From NCBI GenBank assembly GCA_000697475.1, contig JNEU01000877.1:62001-126000 (forward strand): a stretch of 64,000 nucleotides of DNA, given 5' to 3'. Positions within the stretch are counted from its first letter, which is position 1; each line of letters opens with the position of its first letter. Below the pieces are notes generated by a model. The model had not been told where the DNA came from. It was given only the letters and a program-made list of their open reading frames with translations, and did no database searches. The position numbers and the translations under genes were made by a program. Shown one piece after another: positions 37,310 to 49,001 of this stretch. This stretch comes from Lichtheimia corymbifera B2541. Lineage: Eukaryota > Mucoromycota > Mucoromycetes > Mucorales > Lichtheimiaceae.

Positions 37310-38634
37310 TTAATAAGTGAGGTACTCAACGATGCATTCAGGTGGTGCTCTTTCATAAATAACACGGTACACCGCTGTCATCAATGGAAATCTATGCATA
37401 AAAGTTGAGCAACCCAAGTCAAATGATTGTTGTCAGCTATGCACTTACTCTTCTGTCATGTTGCGTGTGACCAAGAACCGATGTACTTCAAGTGCCGTGG
37501 TAGTACCTTGCAGCTTTTGACCATTAAGAAGCTCTTTTTCAATTTCTTCAATAGACTATATATGACAGGGTATCAGCGGATGATGCATACCATGATCTTG
37601 AATAGAATTATACCTTATCCGAGTGAATAAAAGCTTCAGCAACGCGACGATTACGACCTCCAGAGCACGTAGTGATCAAATCCGCCACACCACAGGATTG
37701 AAAGAAAGTCTCTGTGCGCACACCACCAAAAAAGGTCTTGCCAAACTTTCGCATTTCCAAAAGACCACGTCGAATCACAGCGGCTCTTGTATTGTTGCCA
37801 TACTTTAAGCCATCGCAGACACCTGCAGCGATTGCCACGACGTTCTTGAGCGCACCACAAATTTGCAAGCCTGTGTAATCCTCGATGACTGATATGTTAA
37901 AGTAAGGGGTATGGAAGAGTTTCTTGAACACGGCACCATCTGTGTCTGGGTACTTTGTTCCAATGGTTGCTTCTCCATACTTTTCTTCAGCCACCTCCGT
38001 TGCAATATTGGCACCACTCAATGCAGCGCATTCGATACCAAGCAATTTGCTAATCTCATCCGAAAAGAGCATAATGTTCTCATCTCGAAAATCAAGACCC
38101 TTGATCAATGTAATGCCCCGACAGTCTGCATCAATCACCTCCTTCAGTGATCCACATGTTTGGTACACAAACTATAAATAAAGATGCATGAGTTGTGATC
38201 CCTACTACTACTACTACATATACGTGTGGATGTACCTGATGGGGTAAGACAAAGACAAGGATATTGGCTCCTTCAGCTGCCTTTTTGACATCAGGTTCGG
38301 CCACGATGTTTGGTGAGAGCTTGATCCCTGGTAAATACCTGTTTCATTGTCAACATCAGGCTTTCAGTCTGGAGGTCTTTACTTACTTTACGTTCTCGTG
38401 TTGCTGATTGATGATATCAGTCAAATTGCGACCATCAATCTGCTCTTGAAAGACCCACATACGCACAGTGGGATCAAATAAATCCGAATGCTGTTGTACA
38501 TTTTGCCCTATGACACGTGCAATGGCGGATCCCCTATGTACATATCTAGGTCAGATCGAGATTGTGTGGTGTGGTGCTATCGTATATTACCAATTGCCCG
38601 AGCCGATTATTGATACCTTGAGTTGCTTGCCCAT
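37310..38634 (-). CDS. GPD1: NAD+-dependent glycerol-3-phosphate dehydrogenase
   Basis: Exons (minus) 38634-38591, 38533-38387, 38338-38236, 38171-37614, 37555-37449 and 37391-37310; 346 residues. NAD-binding motif [16 protein letters not shown] (GxGxxG) at the N-terminus; substrate/catalytic part with [17 protein letters not shown] and [12 protein letters not shown] (catalytic Lys), then [18 protein letters not shown]. It reduces dihydroxyacetone phosphate to glycerol-3-phosphate for glycerol and phospholipid synthesis and redox balance. No mitochondrial or peroxisomal leader is visible, so it is cytosolic. Standard length for the family. Confidence 0.96.
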
Positions 38635-38885
38635 GCTCTTTTGAAAGGAAAGGGAGAAAGAGTCGAATGATACGATTTCTTTCGTTTCGGTGAATTTTCC
38701 TTCTTTCGCTCTCCCCCCTTGTTGTCTCACTTACAATGACAGAAAACCCTTACATAGTTATGACGATTCATGAAAATTGTATATTTTTGTACAAAAGAAA
38801 CAAAAGGATAAAATGTACAGTAAGGTGTAGCTATTAACAAGAAATGGTGATGGTGGTATATATGTACGGTTTGGAAAGAGTGCGT

Positions 38886-40912
38886 TTAGGCGGGTTCATT
38901 GGTGGTGGTGGTAGTCGTCGTATTTGGCTGATCGGTGTTCATTGTTGATGGAGGAGGAGGAGGCGTGGATGATGCTTCTTTTTTCATGATGGAAGGTCGT
39001 GGTAGCCACCGTGGATTGGGTGTACGAGCATTCTTTCGAAAACGTAAAAACAGAAACACGGCAGCACCAGCACATGCAAGGAACCCAACGATACCCAATG
39101 AAATGCCGACTGCTTTGGCTGTGGTATGATTCGATTGATTTGGATTCGAAATAACCTTGGGTTCATCTCCACCGTCGCCACCATTATCACCTCCATTGTC
39201 AGGCATATGCGGAAATGTAAATCGGCAATCGGGTTGCACTGGCTGTGGTTCGTCTTCTTCTCCTGGTATATTGTCAACCCATTCCCATGTAGCCAAATTC
39301 AAGATCCCAATATCATTCACAAAGTTGCCATCAGAGTCATATCCTACGTACACACAAAAGACCATGTCAATTATCCATCCACCCCATTTGACTTTTTTTC
39401 TTACCCATCATAACTAGCATGTAATTTCCATAGGACACAGCTTCATGGCCTGCACGTGCTGATGGCGCTGTTCCTGTCACCACGGGTGTTGACCAACTCA
39501 GTGTGCATACATCGAGTACAAAGAGATCCTGAGAAACAGTATGGCCGGATTGATCCGCTTCGCTTGGGTCGTTTTGATCGGTTGGTTGTTGAACATTGAT
39601 GCCTCCGAAAACCACAATTGATTTGCCATCCGGTGCTGTACAAATAATCCTTATCAGTATTCCATTGATCCCCCCCCTCACTATACAATGAATGACTTTT
39701 TACCTAATGTAGCCGAGAAGCTGCCAATAAGAGAAATCCATTAGCATCAATGTCTATTTTGTTGTGTCACCCATTACTTACTCCAATTTGCCATCTGGGG
39801 TGTCACCAATGGTTGCCATTGTTACAGCCTTGTTTTTGATGGTGTCAAATACTATCCGATCACGTGAGTATAAAGATCATCCATGGGGTCACCACCCCCT
39901 TCTAACTTACCAAGCACGCTTTGGAAATCAGCTTCACCAAAGATCCATGAATCATCCGAGACGTTTCTGATAGCTGTTTTGCCACCCAATATAAATAATT
40001 GTCCTGATCTGCAATATGTCAGTGCTCTTATATGCAACTAGTGGTTCTTGTACCACAATGCCAAGATGATACTTACACCAAGACTGCCTTATGTCCGTAT
40101 CGCGCTGGTCGTTGTCCCCAAGCGTACCGAATGTCGGGCCAGCTCCATACACCTGTTTGCATATCAAAGTTGTAGAAATCATTATACTAAATGTGGGGTT
40201 CATTGTATTAGTAAAATGTCGTCTTTGTTATATGGCGTGTTACTTGCATAAAGTTGTTCACCAGCTTGCTGCTTTTCTTCGGTGGATCGGCCTCCATAAA
40301 ACCAAGCGACCTGAGTAGTACTATTTGCAGTAGCTGACATTTCTGCACGTGATTGTGGTAATTGGCTGGTGGCGTCCACGGCTGTTGTTGATACCATCGT
40401 TCCCTTTTAGCCGCCCATCATCCATAAACTCACACACACACATACACATACCAGCTTGATGCCAAGAAGCAGAAGACATGTTGTAAACGACCATATTGTC
40501 CATTTCAGTTGTACCACGATCCCCAGATTGGACATAGATAGAATCATTTGGACCAGCAAATGCAACACCATATAAATAAGGAGCTACTGTGATGGATGAT
40601 GATGATGATGTATCGGATGGTGGTGGTTCCCAGTGAGGACATGATTGATCGACGCCGGTGGAAAGATCCAGTGACCATACGTCAATTGTATCCTGTAGTA
40701 TGATGATGATGTATGTTGTATAAGCATATATACGCAGAAGGTAGTAGTAATAGTGGTACACGTACAGAATTGCCACCAGTCAAATAAACTCGTTGGTCCA
40801 TGAGAATGGCTGAAAAGTCTGAAAAGTTGCCGGGAAATGTGTTGTCGCATTGTTGTGCTTGGGCATTGCTGATGACGACAAGAATGAGACATGGCCACCA
40901 AAGAGTTAACAT
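38886..40912 (-). CDS. Secreted-type single-pass membrane kelch-repeat protein
   Basis: Nine exons (minus): 40912-40766, 40692-40452, 40381-40248, 40186-40077, 40008-39911, 39851-39782, 39720-39704 (17 nt), 39635-39405 and 39343-38886; 501 residues. Signal peptide (MLTLWWPCLILVVISNAQA), then kelch blades with the usual GG doublets (VYLTGGNS, WFYGGRS, LFILGGK, IVVFGGIN) and ARAGHEAVSYGNYMLVMMG. A Gly/Asp-rich spacer precedes one membrane segment (AVGISLGIVGFLACAGAAVF) and a short Pro/Thr-rich cytosolic tail. Intron 3 uses a GC donor (GCAAGT). The function of these fungal kelch membrane proteins is unknown; a surface interaction role is inference. Confidence 0.85.
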
Positions 40913-41377
40913 GGTGGTGGTTCAATAGGAGAAACAAAGGGAGGCAAATGAAAAGGTACGAAATGCTTTAAAGGAGCGGCTGTCTGTGTTTCAAAATGTT
41001 ATCACTTGAATGTATGATATTGGGATGTGAAGGCTGACAATAGATAACTGGCTGCAGAGAATAGAGTGATATGAATGGATCCTATTGAATGTGGGAGGAT
41101 CATGAATGATGATGATGATGATGCTCACTAAAGCACTGTCATCCTTGCCGTAAGAGGTTTAGCCTACAAGTGAATGCTAGGCTGGTCCAGACGATCCGAA
41201 GGTGGAGACCACGTTGCACAACGCTGATGATGAACGAAAAGAAATTGCAACTGTAGATCGTCCGCAATTACATTTTGAGCTTAGACCGTCTTTGCTCAAT
41301 GTAATCCAACATATTTCTCTTTTCCTCTCTTTTCACTTTTTTTTTCTTTCTCCCCCCTTAATCAAGTTGTCAAAACA
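40913..41377. other. Divergent promoter region, kelch gene / sensor-like gene
   Basis: Both flanking genes read away from this 465-bp gap. It contains a short GAT repeat near 41,105-41,121 and a T/C-rich tract (41,315-41,360) immediately before the plus-strand start. No other gene seen. Confidence 0.6.
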
Positions 41378-42425
41378 ATGAAGGTTCATTCTATAACATC
41401 CTCCGTGATCCTATTACTGTTTCTGGTCAATACGATCGACGCACAGTTATCAGACCTACTTCCAGGTGGTGGTTCATCTGACGCTGCCAACGTACCCACA
41501 GCCACAGCTGAACCATCACAAGGCAATTCACCTACGCCTGCACCTACCACTACAGACCAGCAACAACAACAGCCTACCACTACACAAGACCAAAACCAAA
41601 ATCAAGACCAAAATCAAAACCAGCAGCAGAATCAACAAAGCCAAGACCAAAATCAAAACCAGCAACAGACTACTCAAGGGTCTAATAACAACACGGGAGC
41701 AGTAGCAACACCCACTCCAGGAGACAATGACCAACAAGATCATTCGAGCGGGGATAGTGCTACGACTCCCGAATCAACGTCGGACTCATCACAGGAGAAT
41801 AATAACAATAACAACAACCAGCAGCAACAAGATCAAAATCAAGATTGGCAGCAGGATCGAAACCAAAATCAACAACATCAAGGTGATAACAATCAGCTAT
41901 CGACTGCTACAATTGCCGGTGCTGCAGTAGGAGGCATAGGTAAGAAGATATATAGATGATGTCTATAATTGTATGCATTTTCCTTTGTTGCTAAAAATAA
42001 TATCTATTGTAGCGGGTGTGGCGTGTGTTATTGGTTTCTTATGGTGGTTGTGCTGTTGCCGAAGACGTCGTCAAGATGACAAACGAAGACGTTTGACAAG
42101 GGAATTTGCAGCTACAGAGGAAGATTTTGCCATCCATGACAACAGCAATGTTGGTATGCGACAGCCCATGTTGCCTTCTTTCCAACAACAAGCACGGCGG
42201 TTTGTGTCACCACCTCCTACGGGGTATATGACCTTGCACGACCAATCCGTCAATGATTATCCTGTTAATGATTACCCGTACGACAACAACGCCATCAGCA
42301 AACAATTACCACCGGCACCTCTTGTCGCTGCCACCGCCACCACCACTCATAAGCCTGATATCCCAACCTATGCATCCAAACCCGATACCATTGATCATCA
42401 ACCCCATAAACCAGATGAAGCATAG
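41378..42425 (+). CDS. Mid2/Wsc-like surface sensor candidate with Q/N-rich ectodomain
   Basis: Exons 41378-41939 and 42013-42425; 324 residues. Signal peptide (MKVHSITSSVILLLFLVNTIDA), a Ser/Thr/Pro plus Gln/Asn-rich ectodomain with many QDQNQNQ repeats, then a membrane segment (IAGAAVGGIAGVACVIGFLWWL) followed by CCCRRRR and a cytosolic tail of about 110 residues. The layout (signal peptide, Ser/Thr stalk, one TM with Gly/Ala start, basic stop-transfer) matches cell-wall integrity sensors. No Wsc Cys-rich domain is present, so it is closer to Mid2/Mtl1. Three Cys directly after the TM are likely palmitoylation sites (inference). Convergent with the next gene, 45 bp between stop codons. Confidence 0.7.
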
Positions 42426-42470
42426 ACTCGTAATAAAAGATTTGTAGTAGTAGTAGTAGCATGATGATGT

Positions 42471-43678
42471 TTATAATCCGTACAAGTAGGTTGCATAAAT
42501 CACACATCCAGTGCCGATGATAAACGTGCCAGTGATGGTAAATCCAAAGAGCCATACGCTCATTAAACTTGAGAGAATGATACTGAAGCTGGTAGCAAAT
42601 CCCTTGAGAATGGAATCTATCACAATGTCCTTCCTTAGATTGACAAATCGAATTGCACATATATATACACACACAACATACCAGCAAACTTGACCACAAG
42701 ACCCACAATAAGACCACCAATCGCTTGGATCAAAATGACACACCACGTCATTGGCGTATAGTGTACAAAGAACCCCTTTTCCATGATGGTAGGAGCATCT
42801 TGAATCAAGGTGGCAACGCCCAACACCACCGAAAAAGCCGCGAGGCGTGTACTATTGATCCACCATACACTCATATCATTGCCATCCTTTTTGTCACCGC
42901 CCACATCCAAAGGTAATCGTTGTGCTGTTGCTGTTGTTTGGGGACCTCCTTTGAGGATCTTTTCAGTATAGACGGCTGCTAAACCTGAAAGGACACATGC
43001 CACTAGGACGGCCACATAGCCTTGTACACCGGATTGATTGCCGATTGATTCAGTGGCAGATGATGATGCTTCTTCAACGACTTCTTCTTTTGGCAAAACG
43101 ACCAGCGCAATACCAATAGTCAGCAAACCCAGGGCCACCCATTTGATTTGTGATAAAGTCTTGTTGAGCACGATACGGCTGAAGAAGGCGGTGGTAAGTA
43201 GCTTGAGTTGATACAAGACGGCAAACGTAGCCACATCCAAGTGCGTAGCAGCCACATATTGAAGATTGTTCTATGGTACCTTGATAATGAGAGAAACGTA
43301 TACACATATACATAGAGTTTACGTATAGGTTACCTGTATCAGGTAGATGATGGCAGGGACGGCCGTCTTTACGGCAAAAGGCCACTGTGTAATAAATTCA
43401 TGGTGCAGGAGCTTCACCAGCCGAGAAAAGGACCGCCGACATGTCATTGTATACAATGCACCGAAACACACGACCAGCTTGACACACTCATTCATGAAGA
43501 CGGCAGTGGATGCGAGGTATTGCTGATCGCTGGGAACACTTGCTCGAGTGTAACGCATGACGAGATTCAAAGCACTGTTCTGCACAATGAGCAATAGCAA
43601 GACCAGGTATTTGACGTCGTTGGTTGAAGCGGCTGCTGTTGCTGTTGCTGTTGCTGCATAAGTAACGTTAGCATCCAT
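42471..43678 (-). CDS. Nucleotide-sugar transporter (SLC35A, UDP-Gal/UDP-GlcNAc/CMP-Sia type)
   Basis: Exons (minus) 43678-43334, 43270-42682 and 42616-42471; 359 residues. About ten hydrophobic helices. Family marks: QNSALNLVMRYTR in the first helix region, EC(V)KLVVCFG, AVPAIIYLIQNNLQYVAATHLD, FAVLYQLKLLTTAFFSRIVL, GLAAVYTEKILKG, IQAIGGLIVGLVVKFADSILKGFATS. These define Golgi/ER transporters that exchange UDP-sugar for UMP. Which sugar cannot be told from sequence; UDP-galactose or UDP-GlcNAc are the fungal norm. The start at 43678 (MDANV) is chosen; an in-frame ATG at 43729 would add 17 residues. A variable Ser/Glu loop lies in the middle. Confidence 0.9.
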
Positions 43679-44513
43679 AGTTATAGTATTCAAGTTTGAA
43701 TAAATGACGTACCCATGTTGTTGAATCAATCAGATAAAAGAAACAAATAGTCTTGTGAGATGCATAAGGTGTGTGAAAGAAAAAGTGGCACTTGCGTACC
43801 TGAGCAGGAGGAGCAGCACTTTGAGATCAATGTCTCATATATCGGAGTGGCATCCAAAGGGTGATAGCGTGTTTTGCTCAAAGGGCTAGACGCTACTACT
43901 AGGGCTAGCCCCACTACTCATTTTAACATGCTGGCTAAGCCAAAATATGCATCCACCTCACTTTGTTGATCCAAACCATTGCCGTTACAATATACGTTTA
44001 TATAAAGGTTATATTCTGAAGAAGATCCATAATAGGACACTCTTTTTCTTATCAATAGAATTTGCTTCTTCTTTGTCGGTTCAATAGCTAGCAGCTGAGA
44101 GCATACAAACTTGACGCATCCAATCATTGTTTGTTCCACGTGTTCACGGCTTCCAACCAAGTGGCGGTCTGTGTATTAGCAATGGTACCAGGTCGTTGAA
44201 TGCATTTTGAAAAGGGGTTCGCACCTCGTGCATTAAAAGAGGTAGGCTTGGGTATTCATGCAACCCAGTCGGCCAATCATATCTACCCCAACTACTGCTG
44301 ATAAGTCGAGGAGGTGCGCGTGATGATGAACATGCACGTGATATGCATTTTCAAAGTGGAAGTGGGGGAGGGAGGAAACTGCCCAATCACATGTTATTGC
44401 CACAGGTTACTAACTTTCTCATCACAAAAAAAGTGGATGCTTGTAATTTGTATATTTACTGGGATTAACAAAACTACATACAAGGAACAAATGGGTGTTG
44501 TGGGGAGAATCGT
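43679..44513. other. Intergenic region upstream of the nucleotide-sugar transporter
   Basis: No gene seen. It contains two CACGTG E-boxes (44137-44142 and 44335-44340), and the 3' UTR of the SCP2-domain gene at its right edge. Confidence 0.55.
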
Positions 44514-45023
44514 TTAGAGCTTGGCTTGGGGCTTGAGGCTCTTGAAGACATTGTCGAGCTTCATGGCCAGCATGATTTGACCCTTGACCTTGAGCTTGCC
44601 GCTCATGTAAGCCTTTTGACCTATACCACCAAATTAATCTCTTGTCCTCCTTCATTCTCCTTTGCCATGACAACTTACCGTTGAGCTTGCCTTCAGCAAG
44701 AGCAATGAAATCCTCATCCTTAAGGCTCAAGGTGGCATCAGCCTTGGTACCCTTACCACGGGTGACCTTGCCTTCCTTCTTTGCGTCAATGATGAAGGTC
44801 TCAACCTTGCCTTCCTTGTTCTTGATATCAAATTGGAAGATACCGTTGACCTAGGACAACACCGATATAAGTCATCTTTGACAAACAAGGAACGTATCGT
44901 TATATATGTACACACCTGCTTGATAAACTTGGCACGCTCCTCAGGAGTGTACTCATCAAAGATCTTGGCAAGAGCAGCAATGAGCTCAGAGCTGGCGAAA
45001 CCGGGAACAACGATATCAGACAT
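44514..45023 (-). CDS. SCP2 sterol-carrier domain protein
   Basis: Exons (minus) 45023-44916, 44850-44679 and 44620-44514; 128 residues, a stand-alone SCP2 domain. Typical segments: [52 protein letters not shown] (broken by an intron). These small proteins bind lipids or fatty acyl-CoA in a hydrophobic pocket and are often peroxisomal. The C-terminus is QAKL, close to but not a clean PTS1 (the consensus is SKL/AKL-type; AKL fits), so peroxisomal import is plausible. Codon use is biased as in highly expressed genes. Confidence 0.9.
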
Positions 45024-45337
45024 GGTAAATAAGAAGAAGGAAAAGAGTTGAGTGAAAAAAAGATGCGTCTGATTGCATGGTCTTTTATGTTGTTTTTGGT
45101 ATTCACATGTCATTTCCCCCACACGTTTTTGCTGACGGTGTAAAATGCAACAATTTTGGTAATTCCCATTTTCCCACCAACATGTCATGGGCTCTTTTGA
45201 AAATCATCATCATCATCAACATGCTTTACAAAGTAGAATAAAAACAAATACAGTATGTGTGGGGTGGAGCGTGTTTGTGGGGGGGGGTGCGTGAGGGGAA
45301 AAAGGAGGAGTCTAAAAACAAATACAATACAACTTTT
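45024..45337. other. Intergenic region SCP2 gene / MET2
   Basis: No gene seen. It has an ATC repeat near 45,207-45,220 and a run of G at about 45,280-45,288. It holds the SCP2-gene promoter and the MET2 3' UTR. Confidence 0.55.
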
Positions 45338-46905
45338 TTACCATTCAGTGATATCTTCAGCTTCACCAAAAAGACTGGCCTTGGTAGCTTTCAAAGTTTC
45401 CTGAGCCTCTTCTTCGCTGATCAAATTGGTGTCATAAATCTCTGGAGCGATGCGCTTGATGAATGCCAATAAATGTCGATTGAGTTGATCAAACTCGAGC
45501 AAGAAACCATCATGGCCGTCGGGCGACTGGATCACCACCATTTCAGCATTCGGCATGGTATCAGCAAGCTCGTATTGTTCCGAAATTGTGAAAAGACCAT
45601 CCGATTCGATACCAATGACAACAGCAGGTTGCTGGATGCTTTGCAATACTTCGAAGAAGTCGCCACGGTCTCTGGAGATATCATGAGAATCCATCTTGCG
45701 AGTCAAGGCAATGTAGCAGTTGGCATCAAAGCGGCTAATAAATTTCTGGCCCTGGTAACGCAGGTACGACTGTGCTGAAAAGACACGTGGTGTAGGCATG
45801 GGTGGGTCATTGATTGTAACATGCTCAGTCTTTGGTTGAGTGTTGCCATTCGATTCTTCAGCCTTCGTACCATTCGATCCCTTGGCATTCTTATGTCCAT
45901 CATTATGAATAAGCATATTAGCTTCACGAGGTGAGGAAGGACGTCGAGGTGGATCAATACGGTTGGAATCGGCTGCTTTACGACCGAACCGTGATTCGAA
46001 TGAATTCCGAGATCGATAAGTCAATAGAGCCGACATACGTGCTGCTGATAAGCCAACATTGGGAGGTTTGTCATCAGGATAATAGCCATCCGCTAATCAA
46101 TCCATAAGTCTCTTATACATACATGTATTTACACTCTTTTGGCTTACCATAATCAGGATCACTGTAAATGGATTGACGCTGTGCCTCGCCCCAGCTGATA
46201 CCCCAAGCGGAATGACGACCCGAAGTGGCAATAGGAACAATGGCTTTCACATAATCCTTGCCCATGAATGCCCATTCAAGCACTTGCATACCACCCATGG
46301 ATCCTCCAATACAAAAGGCAATCTCCTTCACACCCAGTTGATCAAGCACCATGCGATGCAACTTGACATCGTCTCGCACGCTCACAAGTGGAAACTCGGG
46401 TCCATATCGTTCACCGGTCTCGGGATTAATGGTCAAAGGTGATGCTGATCCATAGGGCGATCCCAATACGTTGCAACATACAATAAAGAACTTGGTTGGA
46501 TCAAAGGCTCGTCGAGGACCCATCAGTGCACCCCACCTATATATAACAAAAAGGAGGACGTTAATGACCCCCATTGCCACTCTCTGATTCCATTCCATAT
46601 TCACATTACCAGTCTTCAACGTCTGTGCTACCAGTGAGAGCATGGCAAATGACCATACAATTGTCACCTTGATCATTGAGTTTTCCAAAAGACTTCCAAG
46701 CGACGGGTACGTTTGTTATCTTGACGCCTGATTCGAGAACGAACTCTGGGATGATTGTGATATTCTGATTTGGAATAAGGTTTACAAGCTTATTCTGTGC
46801 GAGGGCAGGAGGCAATCCATCCTTGGTGGCAAAGGTCTTGTACATCATTAAGCAAGTGGTATGTGCGGGGAAAGAGAATGGAGTTGAGATTTGACACCGC
46901 CGCAT
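45338..46905 (-). CDS. MET2: Homoserine O-acetyltransferase
   Basis: Exons (minus) 46905-46610, 46536-46148 and 46092-45338; 479 residues from the ATG at 46905 (457-460 from the ATGs at 46848/46845, which may be the true start). Alpha/beta hydrolase fold. Visible: CHALTGSTDVEDWWG, the PRRAFDPTKFFIVCCNVLGSPYGS segment, the nucleophile elbow GGSMGGMQ (catalytic Ser), then Asp in GIESDGLF and His in SPDGHDGFL. It acetylates L-homoserine with acetyl-CoA, the first committed step to methionine. A hydrophilic insert (about residues 255-305) before the last catalytic residues is usual in fungal Met2. It is divergent from SER3, with a Gcn4-type site between them. Confidence 0.94.
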
Positions 46906-46981
46906 GAGTGGAGGAGACGGCAACCAGGAGATTGCCATCAACCAATCGATGAGAGCGGATATCGCATAATATCCGTTGATG

Positions 46982-46988
46982 TGAGTCA
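46982..46988. promoter_or_regulatory. Gcn4/AP-1-type site TGAGTCA between MET2 and SER3
   Basis: The palindromic bZIP consensus TGA(C/G)TCA occurs once in the 236-bp gap between the two start codons: 77 bp from the MET2 ATG at 46905 and 154 bp from the SER3 ATG. Gcn4-class factors control amino-acid biosynthesis genes in fungi, and both neighbours belong to that class. Binding here is inferred. Confidence 0.55.
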
Positions 46989-47010
46989 CCAGTTTTCTGA
47001 CATTGTGTTC

Positions 47011-47028
47011 AGCCCAGCCCAGCCCAGC
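47011..47028. repeat. AGCCC pentamer repeat in the MET2-SER3 promoter
   Basis: Three and a half AGCCC units in tandem, about 115-130 bp before the SER3 start. Role unknown. Confidence 0.7.
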
Positions 47029-47141
47029 AACACAACACAGTCAACAAAGGACCCTGCAACCGCTGCCCATAAAACCTCGCGTCGTCTCTTATCACACTTC
47101 TTCTTTTTCCATATCTCTCTTTTCCTCCTTTCTTTTCCATT

Positions 47142-48689
47142 ATGGTCAACGATATTACCTCTGCTACTACCGCCACCGATATTACTACGGCTACTGCTGC
47201 TGCTGCTGCTACCAATGGCACTGCTCCTCGTCGTAGCTCCTTTAGTCAACCTAAACCCAAGGTGCTTCGTCCTTTCAATACAGCGGAAGTCAAGATTCTT
47301 CTTTTGGAAAACGTCAACGAAACTGCTGTCAAGGCATTCAAAAAGCAAGGTTATCAGGTAAAAAGAAAAAGACAACAAACATTTAGAGTTTTCCCCTTTG
47401 TGAAACATAAATAGCCCTTGTTCCTTATCTCGTTTGTGTCATTATCTCTAATCTTTCCTTGTCCTTATATAGGTCGAGACCTATGCTAAGGCCCTTGTCG
47501 GTGATGAACTGATCGAAAAGATCCGTGATGTCCACGTCATTGGTATCCGTTCCAAGACCAAGCTCACCAAGCAAGTGCTTGATGCTGCTCAAAACTTGAT
47601 GGCCATTGGTTGTTTCTGTATTGGCACGAATCAAGTCGATTTGCAAGCTGCTGCAAAGAAGGGTGTAAGTATATAAGACTGCTTTTTCTGATGATCGGAT
47701 AAGACTAAAGTCTGACGCATCGTGATTAGATTGCTGTGTTCAACTCCCCTTTCAGCAACTCGCGCTCTGTGGCCGAACTTGTGATTGGTGAGATTATCAC
47801 GTTGGCTCGTCAATTGGGCGACCGTAATATCGAGATGCATCAAGGTGTGTGGAACAAGGTCTCCAAGAACTGCTATGAGATCCGTGGCAAGGTCCTTGGT
47901 ATTGTCGGCTATGGCCATATTGGTGCTCAATTGTCCGTCCTTGCTGAATCGATGGGTTTGACTGTCTACTTTTATGATGTGCTTCAAATCATGCCTTTGG
48001 GTACTGCCAAACAAGTTGAGTCACTCGAGGAGCTCTTGTCATTGTCTGATTTTGTGTCGTTGCACGTGCCCGAACTTGAAGAAACCAAAAACATGATTGG
48101 TGAACGTGAGATCATGGGCTACATGAAGAAGGGTAGCTATTTGCTCAACAATGCCCGTGGTACCGTGGTCTATTTGCCTGCTCTTGCCAAAGCACTTCAA
48201 TCAGGCCATCTTGCTGGTGCAGCTGTTGACGTGTATCCCAAGGAACCTGCTGCCAATGGTCCTCATTTCACTGACTACCCCGAATTGCTAAAGTGCCCCA
48301 ACCTTATCCTTACTCCTCACATTGGTGGCTCCACCGAAGAAGCTCAACGTATGATTGGTATCGAGGTGTCGTCTGCTCTTATCAAGTTCATCAATGAAGG
48401 TGGTTCTCTTGGCGCTGTCAACTTTCCTGAAGTTGATTTGCGTGCTATTCGTGAAGATGATGACAACACTGTGCGTGTGCTTTATATCCATCAAAACATC
48501 CCTGGTGTCCTTAGAGAGATCAACGAGATCTTTGCCGATAACAATGTCGAAAAGCAATATTCCGACTCCAAGGGTGATATCGCCTATGTCATGGCTGATA
48601 TTGCAGACGTGAATGAGGAAAATCTTCACAAGCTTTACAATGCCATCACTGCCACTCGTGCCAACATCCGCACTCGCATGCTTTACTAA
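47142..48689 (+). CDS. SER3: D-3-phosphoglycerate dehydrogenase
   Basis: Exons 47142-47357, 47473-47664 and 47730-48689; 455 residues. A Thr/Ala-rich N-terminus is followed by the 2-hydroxyacid dehydrogenase fold: substrate-domain segment IGIRSKTKLT, FNSPFSNSRSVAELVIGEII, the NAD-binding GIVGYGHIGAQLSVLAESMG, NNARGTVV, then TPHIGGSTEEAQ (catalytic His). The last about 80 residues form an ACT domain (VLYIHQNIPGVLREINEIF), the serine-feedback type. It catalyses the first step of serine synthesis from 3-phosphoglycerate. Length and domains match yeast Ser3/Ser33 and bacterial SerA. Confidence 0.95.
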
Positions 48690-49001
48690 GCACCTTCCTT
48701 CCGCACTTTTAATCTGTAGATTCCCCCTATTCTTCATTTTCTCTTGTTCATATTCAACATTTGCATTGCATACCTAAAAATTATCATTACTAGTTTTATA
48801 AAACTTTCAACAAGATCATTCATTCTACTACTCTATATCTTTGCTGCAGAATGGGAAATGGGTTGAAGGGAGCAGGGGGGGAATGGTTTCCAGGAACCCG
48901 GTAAGCTCAGCCACTAAGCGCATGATTTTAGACGTACAATTCAAAAAAGTCCGTGGGTTTCACTTGCATAGGCACCAACCCAACTTGATCGATCTACCAC
49001 C
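48690..49001. other. Intergenic region SER3-DBP7
   Basis: No gene seen. Contains the SER3 3' UTR and the DBP7 promoter (both plus strand). Confidence 0.6.

Noticed and set aside
44190..44260. tRNA-like B box (GGTTCGCACC near 44217)
   Set aside because: No matching A box, no acceptor-stem pairing and no cloverleaf could be folded around it.
44137..44340. Two CACGTG E-boxes as a phosphate-response (Pho4) element
   Set aside because: The nearest gene start is a nucleotide-sugar transporter more than 450 bp away; the motif is common by chance. Not claimed as regulatory.
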